The position numbers and the translations under genes were made by a program. Positions 1-6,445 of a stretch of 13,919 nt of DNA are shown piece after piece. Location: assembly GCA_003647095.1 (NCBI GenBank), contig QMME01000068.1:1-13919 (forward strand), in the 5' to 3' direction. This DNA is from Deltaproteobacteria bacterium. GTDB lineage: Bacteria > Myxococcota > B64-G9. Every line of letters begins with the position of its first letter. The stretch's first letter is position 1. The notes beneath the pieces are model-generated. The model had not been told where the DNA came from. It ran no database searches and worked only from the letters and a program-made list of their open reading frames with translations.

Positions 1-3
1 ACC

Positions 4-987
4 GTGAAGACGCCCTTAACCAGCGTCCCCTGGCTGGCGAGGGCGGCAGGCGTGCTTCTGCTGCTTGTCGGAGCCGGTCGGGCCGATACCGACAAGTCGT
101 CATCCGCCGCCTTCCTGCTGCAGCAGAGCGAGTTGCCCGCCGGGCTGATCGAGCGCATGAAAAGCTGCTCCTGGCGCCCCGGCTGCCCGGTGGGGCTCGA
201 CGAGCTGGTGCTGCTGCGGCTTTCCCACTGGGGTCTCGACGGCCGGGTGCATACCGGCGAGCTGGTGGTGCACCGGCGGCTGGCCGGAGAGATCGGCGAC
301 ATCTTCCGTGATCTGTTCGCCGCCCGTTTCCCCATCGAGAAGATGCGCCTGATAGAGGATTACCGGGGCAGCGACGACGCCTCCATGGCCGACGACAACA
401 CCTCGGCCTTCAACTGCCGGCGTTCGGCCTCCAACCGCAGGGTGTTTTCCCGCCATGCCTGGGGCGCGGCCATAGACATCAATCCCCTGCGCAACCCCTA
501 CGTCTCCGGCCGGCGGGTGCTGCCACCGGGCGGGCGGAGCTGGCTGGACCGTTCCCGGCCCCGCCCGGGCATGATCGTGCACGGCGATGCCGTGTGGCGG
601 GCTTTTACCAGCCGCGGCTGGCGCTGGGGCGGGGACTTCCGGCACCTCAAGGACTTCCAGCACTTCGAAAAGAGATTGCCGGGCGGCAGCGGGCGCCCGG
701 CGGCCGCGGCGCCGGCCGGGCGGACGGGGCTGGCCTGCCTGCAGGGCGGCTTTCCCGCCGCCGCCCCCCGCCTGTCGCTCGACGAGTGGCGCACCCCGCT
801 GGGGCCGCTGCTCGAGCGCATCGCCCGGGTGGCCCGGCTCAACATAGTCTCTGCCGAGGGAGTGGCCGGCCGGGTCACCCTCAAGCTCGGCGACGTGCCC
901 TGGCCCCGGGCGCTGGACGCCGTGCTCTGCAGCCTGGGCCTGCGCGGCCGGCGGCAGGGCAACGTCATCTTCGTGGAGAAGCAATAG
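4..987 (+). CDS. Secreted M15-type D,D-carboxypeptidase with C-terminal STN-like domain
   Basis: Probable periplasmic zinc peptidase acting on peptidoglycan peptides. Residues 1 to about 27 form a signal peptide (basic start, leucine-rich core, cleavage near GRA-D). The central region matches the M15 D-alanyl-D-alanine carboxypeptidase fold: an NTSAFNCR segment precedes HAWGAAIDIN, giving zinc ligands H151 and D158, and WGGDF followed by DFQHFE supplies the third histidine, H220. An Ala/Pro/Gly-rich linker follows. Residues about 255-327 (SLDEWRTPLGPLLERIARVA... GRVTLKLGDVPWPRALDAVL) look like the secretin/TonB short N-terminal (STN) domain, which normally sits on outer-membrane secretins and transducing receptors. 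The GTG start lies 3 bases from the window edge, so its ribosome binding site cannot be seen; the intact signal peptide supports it. The peptidase call is strong and the STN call fairly strong. The role of the fusion is unknown. Confidence 0.85.
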   Translation: MKTPLTSVPWLARAAGVLLLLVGAGRADTDKSSSAAFLLQQSELPAGLIERMKSCSWRPGCPVGLDELVLLRLSHWGLDGRVHTGELVVHRRLAGEIGDIFRDLFAARFPIEKMRLIEDYRGSDDASMADDNTSAFNCRRSASNRRVFSRHAWGAAIDINPLRNPYVSGRRVLPPGGRSWLDRSRPRPGMIVHGDAVWRAFTSRGWRWGGDFRHLKDFQHFEKRLPGGSGRPAAAAPAGRTGLACLQGGFPAAAPRLSLDEWRTPLGPLLERIARVARLNIVSAEGVAGRVTLKLGDVPWPRALDAVLCSLGLRGRRQGNVIFVEKQ

Positions 988-1032
988 CGAACGCAGGCAG
1001 CAGTAACAGGTTACGATTCAGGAGGTGTCGAG

Positions 1033-1425
1033 ATGACCATGGTTTACCAAAGGAGTCTGTTGCTGATGGTACTGTTTGGAGTCGCATCCGTCTTTCCCGC
1101 ATGCGGAGACAGTCCCTGCCAGCGGCTTTGTTCATCATTGGAAAACAAGATCGAGGATAATCTTGCAGTCGACGTCGACTGCAATTCTTCCGCCTTCGCC
1201 TCGGCCGGCAACTGTGCCGAGTGTCTGGAAGTCTTCAAGACGGAATACCAGGTCAGTGTAATAGATCCACAGGTTTCGTGTCTCGAGTTCTTCGGAACTG
1301 ACGACATCTGCGCAGGGGTGGATTGCAACGGCCACGGTACCTGTGTCTCTTCTTCAGAAGTTACACGCTGCGAATGTGAGCCGGGCTATCACGAAGATGG
1401 CCTCACTTGCCTGCCCGACAGTTGA
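1033..1425 (+). CDS. EGF-like cysteine-rich lipoprotein
   Basis: Small secreted lipoprotein of 130 aa. The N-terminal hydrophobic segment ends in FPAC, with C24 as the likely lipidated cysteine; the next residue is Gly, which does not signal inner-membrane retention. Residues about 25-92 carry six cysteines and match no family I recognise. The C-terminal part is a clean EGF-like module with spacing C-x4-C-x5-C-x8-C-x-C-x10-C and the motif NGHGTC followed by CECEPGYHEDGLTC. A strong AGGAGG site (1020-1025) fixes the ATG start. Composition differs from its neighbours: two 60-base stretches counted by hand (1141-1200 and 1261-1320) are 50 and 53 percent GC, against 82 percent for 721-780 in the preceding gene. 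EGF-like lipoproteins are common in Myxococcota and Bradymonadota, so acquisition by transfer is possible. Its ligand and function are unknown. Confidence 0.8.
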   Translation: MTMVYQRSLLLMVLFGVASVFPACGDSPCQRLCSSLENKIEDNLAVDVDCNSSAFASAGNCAECLEVFKTEYQVSVIDPQVSCLEFFGTDDICAGVDCNGHGTCVSSSEVTRCECEPGYHEDGLTCLPDS

Positions 1426-1582
1426 AAACGACTAGCTCTCTTCTGGCCATCCGGCAGCACTCCTTGCTCACAGGCTCACGAAGGGCAGGTCGCCGCCCAT
1501 TTTCCCGCGTGCCCGCCGCACAAGCCGTGCCGACCCCAAAGTTTTCAACGCCAGGGGCGCCGCCGGAACCTAGAAGGGTACG

Positions 1583-1771
1583 CTAGCTGAATACCGCCAC
1601 CCCGGCCCGGGCGGCCACCCGGCTCAGCACCCCGGCCAGCTCGTACCAGAAAAGCGCCGGAACCCAGAGTTCGGCCTCGCCCAGCCGCGCGAAGAAGCGG
1701 TCGCTGGCGGCCGAACCCCCGTCGGGCAGCACCGCGGCCAGCATCATGGAGCAGTCGAGCGACCAGTTCAT
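1583..1771 (-). pseudogene. vapC: VapC-type PIN toxin with internal deletion
   Basis: The 62-aa product begins exactly like a VapC PIN-domain ribonuclease: MNWSLDCSMMLAAVLPD with catalytic D6, then ELWVPALFWYELAGVL with conserved E44. It then jumps straight to RVAARAGVAVFS, which resembles the last residues of VapC proteins (normally about 125-140 aa). The middle 65-75 residues are missing, including the helix with the conserved DAxY aspartate and the late TxD aspartate. Both ends are kept and the frame is open, so this looks like an in-frame internal deletion near 1621-1630 rather than a truncation. The ATG overlaps the antitoxin stop (ATGA), the usual toxin-antitoxin coupling. Without the acidic centre the product should have no nuclease activity. 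I saw no displaced VapC coding in 1426-1582. Confidence 0.65.
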
Positions 1772-2025
1772 TGGTAGCGCCGTTCCCGCTCGATCAGCCC
1801 GCGCACCTCCACCTTGCCGGCGATTCCCCGGCGAATCTCGTGCAGCGCGTCAACCGCCGCCCGCCGCCCCGCCGCGGCCGATTCGTGCCCCGGAGGCACC
1901 AGCCGGGCCACGGCCTTGCCGCGCCTGAGGATTACGAAGCTCCTGCCCCGTTCTGTCTGGCGCAGCAGCTCGGAAAGCCTGGTCTTGGCCTCGAAGGCGC
2001 CTATCTCGTCCACCACCTCGTCCAT
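1768..2025 (-). CDS. Phd/YefM-family antitoxin
   Basis: An 85-aa protein with the typical N-terminal fold of Phd/YefM antitoxins: VVDEIGAFEAKTRLSELLRQTERG, then SFVILRRGKAVARLVPP. This half dimerises and binds the promoter DNA; the charged C-terminal half (HEIRRGIAGKVEVRGLIERERRYQ) would wrap the toxin. I chose the ATG at 2025 because an AGGAGA ribosome binding site lies just upstream (complement of 2031-2036). An in-frame start at 2109 would add 28 unrelated residues and run through the promoter. The stop overlaps the start of the vapC remnant by four bases. The gene is intact although its toxin is not, so it may persist as an orphan repressor or as an anti-addiction antitoxin against related toxins elsewhere. 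Autoregulation is suggested by tandem repeats over its promoter. Confidence 0.82.
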   Translation of the reverse strand: MDEVVDEIGAFEAKTRLSELLRQTERGRSFVILRRGKAVARLVPPGHESAAAGRRAAVDALHEIRRGIAGKVEVRGLIERERRYQ

Positions 2026-2037
2026 TCGTCTCTCCTG

Positions 2038-2061
2038 CCAACCAGTTTTTCCAACCAGTTT
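2038..2061 (-). repeat. Tandem 11-base direct repeat, likely antitoxin operator
   Basis: The 11-mer AAACTGGTTGG (minus strand) occurs twice with a 13-base period, at 2051-2061 and 2038-2048. It lies between the -35 box and the ribosome binding site of the antitoxin gene and covers the expected -10 box. Phd/YefM antitoxins commonly repress their own operons by binding repeated sites like this. The repeat is seen directly; the operator role is inference. Confidence 0.5.
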
Positions 2062-2072
2062 GTCCCTGTCAA
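2044..2072 (-). promoter_or_regulatory. Predicted sigma70 promoter of the antitoxin operon
   Basis: On the minus strand a perfect -35 box TTGACA (2067-2072) is followed, after 17 bases, by a weak -10 box AAAACT (2044-2049). Transcription would start near 2037, a few bases before the AGGAGA site of the antitoxin. The poor -10 box overlaps the tandem repeat at 2038-2061. The -35 box is strong evidence; the -10 assignment is inference. Confidence 0.45.
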
Positions 2073-2133
2073 TCCGGCTCGGCAACGGCCGGAAATTACT
2101 GGCTGACACCCCTCCCGGGAAACATGGCGGGGG

Positions 2134-3999
2134 CTATGCTCCCTGCAGCCGGCCGGCCACGTCCTCGAGGCCCACGGCGGCCAGGGTCTCCGCCGTGGGC
2201 CGGCCGCTTGCGTCCAGGCCGCGGGCGGCGTAGTACTCGCGGCGCAGCAGCTCCTCGTCGGGCACCGAGCCGGCGGCCCCGCCGTCGGGTACCGGGGTGA
2301 GGATCTTTTCGGGCAGCCGGTCGTCTTCCGCCCTCAGGCCCATCAGGCAGTTGAGCGCCCGCTTGATGAGCCAGGTGCGGGCGCCGGTGGTGAAGTACTC
2401 GTCCATGTCGACGTCCCAGCCGCAGGTCACCCGCAGGGCGTCGAGGGGATCCCGCGAGCCGTAACACCACATGTTGAACACGCACAGGCTCAGCGAATTG
2501 CACTGTACCCCGAAGTCCTCGGCCCGCTTGACCAGCTCGCCCTTGCCGGCGCTGGACTGGCCGTCGTAGTTATCGGAGAAGCCCAGTTCCGTCCAGGTGG
2601 CGATGCCCTGCTCGATGGGATGCACCAGGTGGGCGTTGTGGCAGGCGCCGCGGTTGGACATCATGTAGGCCAGGCCCATGCCGTGGAAGGCGCGCGGGTC
2701 GTGCATGGGCAGGTCGAGGCCCTTGATCTCGCAGGTGAGCCGCTCGGCCCCGCCGCCGATGCGCTGCGCCGCCCGCCGTGAACCCTCGGCCAGTACGTCT
2801 CCCAGGCCCTGGCGGCGGGCGATGCGCTCCACCAGCTCCACGATGGCCTCGGCCCGGCCCCAGCCGAGAGCCAGGCCGTCGAGCTGCCCGGCGTCCAGGA
2901 TCCCCCGCTCGGCGCACTCGACGGCCAGGGCCACCACCGCCCCGCAACTGATGGTGTCCAGGCCGTGGCGGTTACACAGCTCGTTGACCCTCAGGATGGA
3001 GCCGGCGTCGGCGTTTTCCAGCAGGGAGCCGAAAGAGGCCGCCGTCTCGTACTCGGGCCCGGGCCCCTCGGCCATCCGCCAGGGCGACTGCTCGTTCTTC
3101 ATCACCCGCCGGCAGGCGATGGGACAGCGCCAGCAGGCACCCGGTCGCACCAGGAACTTCTCGGTCATGGTGGGGCCGCCGATCTCGGCCGATATCTCCA
3201 GGGCCTCGCCCCGGGTCCAGTTCTTGATGGGCACGTCGCCGGTCATCATGCCCAGGTCCATGGTGGAGTTGGTACCCATCTCGCGCAGGCTCTGGGCCGG
3301 CACCGATTCCTTGATTCGCCCCTGCACCCGCCGGCGCAGTTGCTTGAGCCCCTCCGCATCGGCCACCGGCACCCGGCCGGTACCGCGCACGGCGATGGCC
3401 TTGAGCTTTTTCGCCCCCATCACCGCGCCCATGCCGCAGCGACCGGCGAAATCGTGCTTGTCATGGCAGGCGGCGGCGAAGCGCACCAGCCGCTCCCCGG
3501 CGCCGCCGATGGCCAGCACCTTGACCGCCCGCCGTCCCCGGTAGCGCTGCTTGACGGCATCGATGGTGTCGTAGCTGTCGCGGCCCCACAGCTCGGCGGC
3601 CGGCTCCAGGCTCACCCGGCCGTCGTCGACGAGCAGCACCACCGGTTGCCGGGCGGCTCCCCGCACCACGATGCCGTCGTAGCCGGCGGCCTGCAGTTCC
3701 GGCGCGAAGTTGCCCCCGCAGCTCGACTCGCCCCAGAACCCGGTCAACGGGCTCTTGGCGCAGACGGCGAAGCGGCTGGCTCCGGCCAGTCCCGAGGAGG
3801 CCAGGGGCCCCAGCATCACCATGAGCGGGTTGTCTCCGGAAAGCGGCTCCAGCCCCGGGTCGAAGTTCTCGAAAAACAGGCGCGCCGCCAGTCCGGCCCC
3901 GCCCAGGTAACGACGCCACTTGTCCTCGGGCACCGCCAGCGGGCGGCTGGCGCCGCTTTCCAGGTCTACCTCGAGAATCCTGCCGTGCAACGCGAACAT
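2134..3999 (-). CDS. aor: Aldehyde:ferredoxin oxidoreductase (tungsten/molybdenum)
   Basis: Cytoplasmic enzyme family oxidising aldehydes to carboxylic acids, or the reverse, with ferredoxin and a bis-pyranopterin W or Mo cofactor. The 621-aa length fits the family (about 600-650). Visible landmarks, numbered from 3999: YLGGAGLAARLFFE (31-44); the N-terminal pterin-binding part with GGNFAPELQAAGYDGIVVRG (95-114); GRCGMGAVMGAKKLKAIAV (186-204); the [4Fe-4S] motif C289-x2-C292-x3-C296; DLPMHDPRAFHGMG followed by NRGACHN (about 429-455); and the fourth cluster cysteine, probably C506 in NSLSLCVF. The start at 3999 has a GGAGGAG site directly upstream (complement of 4002-4010); an in-frame ATG at 4068 lies inside the promoter palindrome. 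The gene stands alone, with no adjacent ferredoxin-like subunit or cofactor gene. The substrate cannot be told; a more specialised family member is possible. Confidence 0.92.
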   Translation of the reverse strand: MFALHGRILEVDLESGASRPLAVPEDKWRRYLGGAGLAARLFFENFDPGLEPLSGDNPLMVMLGPLASSGLAGASRFAVCAKSPLTGFWGESSCGGNFAPELQAAGYDGIVVRGAARQPVVLLVDDGRVSLEPAAELWGRDSYDTIDAVKQRYRGRRAVKVLAIGGAGERLVRFAAACHDKHDFAGRCGMGAVMGAKKLKAIAVRGTGRVPVADAEGLKQLRRRVQGRIKESVPAQSLREMGTNSTMDLGMMTGDVPIKNWTRGEALEISAEIGGPTMTEKFLVRPGACWRCPIACRRVMKNEQSPWRMAEGPGPEYETAASFGSLLENADAGSILRVNELCNRHGLDTISCGAVVALAVECAERGILDAGQLDGLALGWGRAEAIVELVERIARRQGLGDVLAEGSRRAAQRIGGGAERLTCEIKGLDLPMHDPRAFHGMGLAYMMSNRGACHNAHLVHPIEQGIATWTELGFSDNYDGQSSAGKGELVKRAEDFGVQCNSLSLCVFNMWCYGSRDPLDALRVTCGWDVDMDEYFTTGARTWLIKRALNCLMGLRAEDDRLPEKILTPVPDGGAAGSVPDEELLRREYYAARGLDASGRPTAETLAAVGLEDVAGRLQGA

Positions 4000-4054
4000 G
4001 GCTCCTCCTCGCCAGCAGTGGACGAATGCCGCCAGATAACGACCATCGGTGCGA

Positions 4055-4070
4055 AAATGGTAGACCATTT
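4055..4070. promoter_or_regulatory. GntR/FadR-type operator palindrome
   Basis: AAATGGTAGACCATTT is a perfect inverted repeat of 7-base arms around a 2-base centre. The core GGT-N2-ACC fits the GT-N2/3-AC pattern bound by FadR-subfamily GntR regulators. It lies 56 bases upstream of the oxidoreductase start and overlaps that gene's predicted -10 box, which suggests repression. The palindrome is seen directly; the regulator family is inferred, and no GntR gene is in the window. Confidence 0.5.
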
Positions 4071-4085
4071 ACCCTCCCACGACAA
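4057..4085 (-). promoter_or_regulatory. Predicted promoter of the aldehyde oxidoreductase
   Basis: On the minus strand TTGTCG (4080-4085) and TACCAT (4057-4062) are separated by exactly 17 bases, and each matches the sigma70 consensus at four of six positions. The -10 box lies inside the 4055-4070 palindrome. The predicted 5' leader is about 50 bases. Confidence 0.4.
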
Positions 4086-4119
4086 CCGCAAAAAGAGGCA
4101 ACTCCCCCTTCTCCCGGTG

Positions 4120-4128
4120 TGTTATGCT
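4120..4128 (+). promoter_or_regulatory. Possible extended -10 promoter of the small lipoprotein
   Basis: TGTTATGCT has a TGn extension plus TATGCT (four of six to TATAAT), 31 bases before the lipoprotein ATG. No clear -35 box is present 17 bases upstream. Support is weak. Confidence 0.3.
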
Positions 4129-4159
4129 GGGGGCGGAAGTTGAAGTCAGGAGGCGTGCC

Positions 4160-4447
4160 ATGAAAAAATCATCGATAGCGCTGGCGGCACTGGGCATCCT
4201 GTTGCTGGTTCTGCCGGCCTGCAGCGGCCAGCGACAGTCGACCAGGAAAGATGCCCTGGCTGCATCTCAAGAGGACGGCAAGAGCAGGAAGCGCCCGGAC
4301 CAGGACGAGATCGTCTGCAAGATCGAACGGGTCACCGGCAGCCACATTCGCCGCAAGGTGTGCAAGTCGCGTTTCATGTGGGAGATGGAAAACATCTCCG
4401 CCCAGGACTTCCTGCGCCGGCCCCGGGCCGGCTACCAGCTGCGCTGA
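4160..4447 (+). CDS. Small conserved lipoprotein
   Basis: A 95-aa protein with a classical lipoprotein signal: MKKSS, a leucine-rich core, and lipobox LPAC with lipidated C21. Serine at +2 predicts outer-membrane sorting. After a charged, lysine-rich linker comes a short block, DEIVCKIERVTGSHIRRKVCKSRF followed by MWEMENISAQDFLRR in the sequence, with two cysteines 15 residues apart. The block CxxERVTGSxxxxKVC then W resembles a widespread family of small proteobacterial proteins of unknown function. The ATG at 4160 has an AGGAGG site 6 bases upstream (4148-4153); an in-frame ATG at 4124 would add residues before the signal peptide and lies in the promoter region. It is transcribed divergently from the oxidoreductase and sits 68 bases before the sensor kinase, with a hairpin between. 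Function unknown. Confidence 0.8.
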   Translation: MKKSSIALAALGILLLVLPACSGQRQSTRKDALAASQEDGKSRKRPDQDEIVCKIERVTGSHIRRKVCKSRFMWEMENISAQDFLRRPRAGYQLR

Positions 4448-4452
4448 CCGGA

Positions 4453-4472
4453 GACGGGTGCCCATACCCGTC
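4453..4472 (+). terminator. Hairpin after the lipoprotein gene
   Basis: GACGGGT (4453-4459) and ACCCGTC (4466-4472) form a perfect 7-bp stem with loop GCCCAT, beginning 6 bases after the lipoprotein stop. No T-run follows, so it may end or stabilise the message rather than act as a full intrinsic terminator. It also lies just ahead of the sensor kinase start, which has no ribosome binding site of its own. Confidence 0.4.
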
Positions 4473-4515
4473 CGCGGTTGAGCCCGCCGACCCATCGTGC
4501 TAACTTCCCGCCTGC

Positions 4516-6408
4516 ATGAGACTACGCTCGAAACTGGTCCTGGCCATGTTGCTGGTGGCGGCCGCCCCCACTGTCATCGGCGGCACCCAGGCCGTACTGC
4601 TCAGCCGCCAGGCGCTGGAGGAGCGCATCCGCGAGATGCTGGAGAAGACCTCCCAGGCCCAGGCGGAGATAATCGGCAACATCGTCAACCACCAGCGGCA
4701 AACCCTCACCCTGGCCGCTGCCAACCTCTCGGCCACCACGGAAGACCGGGAACAAATCGCCGAGCAGTTGCGCGGCATCTACATGCTTTCAGACAACTAC
4801 AATGCCGTGGGCCTGTTCGACTCCTCCGGCCGGCAACTGGGCCCGCTGATCTTCAACAACGAACGCCGGGCGGCCCCGGCCGTGTTCAGGTTCCACGAAC
4901 AGGTGGCCGGCAGTGACCTCGAACACTTTCGCCAGGTGGCAATACGGCTGGCCAGACAGTGCAACCGGACCGGCAGCGGGGAGTTGTACTGGTCACCGCG
5001 CCGGGCCGCTGCCTCCCTGCCGCTGGTGTTACCGCTGCATGCCAGCCAGGCCCGGCTATGCCTGGTGGTGGAGCTGTCTCTGGCGGAGATCCAGAAACGC
5101 GTCGAGCACCTGCACGTGGGACGCCGGGGATTCGTCATGGTGGTTGACGACCGGGGAAGGCTGGTGGCCCACCCCGACCGCCGCCAGGCACGGTCCCGGC
5201 GCGATCTCAGCCACCTGTCCCTGCTCAAGGGACACCTGGGTACCACCAGTCCGGCAGTCGGCAGCTTCGTGATCGCGGGCTACGGAACCATGCTGGGCGC
5301 ATTTTCCCCGGTGCCCCACTCGCCCTGGGCGGTAGTGGTGGCACAACCCGTGGAGGAAGCCCTGCAACCGGTGCGCCAACTGGGTTGGCGACTGGGAGGC
5401 TGGCTGGTGCTGTCGCTGCTGGTCGCCGTACTGACCGGCATGGTCCTGGCCAGACGCATCACCAGGCCCATCCAGTCCCTGGTGCGGGAAGCCAAGGAGA
5501 TCGGCCGCGGCAACCTGGCGGCGCGAATTCACTATACCGGCAGCGACGAGATCGGCAACCTGGGCTCGAGCTTCAACAGCATGGGAGAGCAGTTGCAGCG
5601 GCAACGCGCCCAGATAGAATCCCAGACCGAGGAAATTCGCCGCTGGAACCTGGAATTGCAGCGGCGGGTGGAAGAGCGTACCCGGGAACTGCGCCAAACC
5701 CAGGAACAACTGGTGCAGGCCCAGAAGATGGCGGCCGCCGGCGAGCTCGGAGCAGGCCTGGCCCACGAGGTCAACAACCCCCTGCTGGGCGTGCTGGGTT
5801 GCGCCCAGTTGCTGCTCATGCGCCATCCGCCCGGCGATCCCGATCACCAGATGCTCGCCGACATCGAGCAGCAGGCCCAGCGCATCCGCCTCCTCATCAG
5901 CCGCCTGCTGGAGGCCTCGCAGGGCGGGGGCCGGGGACGTGGCCGGCTGTACATCGGCAAGCTCCTGGAAAAGGTACTGGATGAGCATGCTCCGGAGCTG
6001 CAACGGCACTCGGTAGCGGTTGAATTGCAACTGGCAGATGACCTGCCGCCTTTGCTGGGGAGGTCCGTTGACCTGGAGCGGGCCATCGGAGAACTCATCG
6101 ACAACGCCTGCCAGGCCCTGGCCTCCGGCGGTCGGCTGCGCCTGAGCGCCACCGGCCAGGAGGGCAAGGTCGTCACCCTGGTGGTGGAAGACGACGGGCC
6201 GGGCATAGCCCCGGAGAACCTGGACCGTATCTTTGAACCCTTCTTCACCACCAGGCACCACCAGCGTTCCCAGGGGTTGGGCCTGGCGGATGTCTACCGG
6301 GTGATCAGCGACCACGACGGCAAGATCGAGGTACAGAGCGAGCCCGGCCGCTTCACCCGTTTCATCATCAGGTTGCCGGCGGCGCGCCGGGAGACCCACC
6401 TGCGCTGA
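4516..6408 (+). CDS. Membrane sensor histidine kinase (dCache-HAMP-HisKA-HATPase)
   Basis: A 630-aa inner-membrane kinase for an external small-molecule signal. Domains in order: transmembrane helix 1 (about 6-28); periplasmic double-Cache sensor (about 35-290, ending in GRRGFVMVVDDRGRLVAHPD and SPWAVVVAQP); transmembrane helix 2 (about 293-314); HAMP (about 315-365, ITRPIQSLVREAKEIGRGNL); a coiled coil rich in Glu/Gln/Arg (365-405); HisKA with phosphoacceptor H417 in GLAHEVNNPLLGVLG; and the ATPase with N530 (LIDNACQAL), DDGPGI (559-564), FEPFFTT and QGLGLADVY (586-594). All catalytic boxes are intact. There is no receiver domain, so it needs a partner; the receivers of the hybrid kinase at 6659 and the regulator at 10769 are the nearest candidates. 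An in-frame stop at 4501 fixes the ATG at 4516, which lacks a recognisable ribosome binding site. The ligand is unknown. Confidence 0.9.
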   Translation: MRLRSKLVLAMLLVAAAPTVIGGTQAVLLSRQALEERIREMLEKTSQAQAEIIGNIVNHQRQTLTLAAANLSATTEDREQIAEQLRGIYMLSDNYNAVGLFDSSGRQLGPLIFNNERRAAPAVFRFHEQVAGSDLEHFRQVAIRLARQCNRTGSGELYWSPRRAAASLPLVLPLHASQARLCLVVELSLAEIQKRVEHLHVGRRGFVMVVDDRGRLVAHPDRRQARSRRDLSHLSLLKGHLGTTSPAVGSFVIAGYGTMLGAFSPVPHSPWAVVVAQPVEEALQPVRQLGWRLGGWLVLSLLVAVLTGMVLARRITRPIQSLVREAKEIGRGNLAARIHYTGSDEIGNLGSSFNSMGEQLQRQRAQIESQTEEIRRWNLELQRRVEERTRELRQTQEQLVQAQKMAAAGELGAGLAHEVNNPLLGVLGCAQLLLMRHPPGDPDHQMLADIEQQAQRIRLLISRLLEASQGGGRGRGRLYIGKLLEKVLDEHAPELQRHSVAVELQLADDLPPLLGRSVDLERAIGELIDNACQALASGGRLRLSATGQEGKVVTLVVEDDGPGIAPENLDRIFEPFFTTRHHQRSQGLGLADVYRVISDHDGKIEVQSEPGRFTRFIIRLPAARRETHLR

Positions 6409-6445
6409 AGGCACACGGCGGCCAAAATCTCCCACTTCATTTTAC

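Noticed and set aside
1426..1582. Remnant of the missing VapC middle or another small gene
   Set aside because: I read both strands here and found no VapC-like residues, ribosome site or open frame worth calling; only scattered stops and no clear hairpin.
4000..4068. Longer start for the aldehyde oxidoreductase at 4068
   Set aside because: The added 23 residues are not family-like and would place the start inside the promoter palindrome, whereas ATG 3999 has a GGAGGAG site.
2965..4143. 392-aa and 288-aa open frames antisense to the aldehyde oxidoreductase
   Set aside because: Arg/Pro/Gly/His-rich shadow translations with no domain; the oxidoreductase frame has all family motifs and a strong ribosome binding site.
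5056..6435. 459-aa open frame antisense to the Cache kinase
   Set aside because: Low-complexity Gly/Gln/Leu/His composition, no recognisable domain, and complete overlap with a gene whose every catalytic box is intact; a by-product of high GC.
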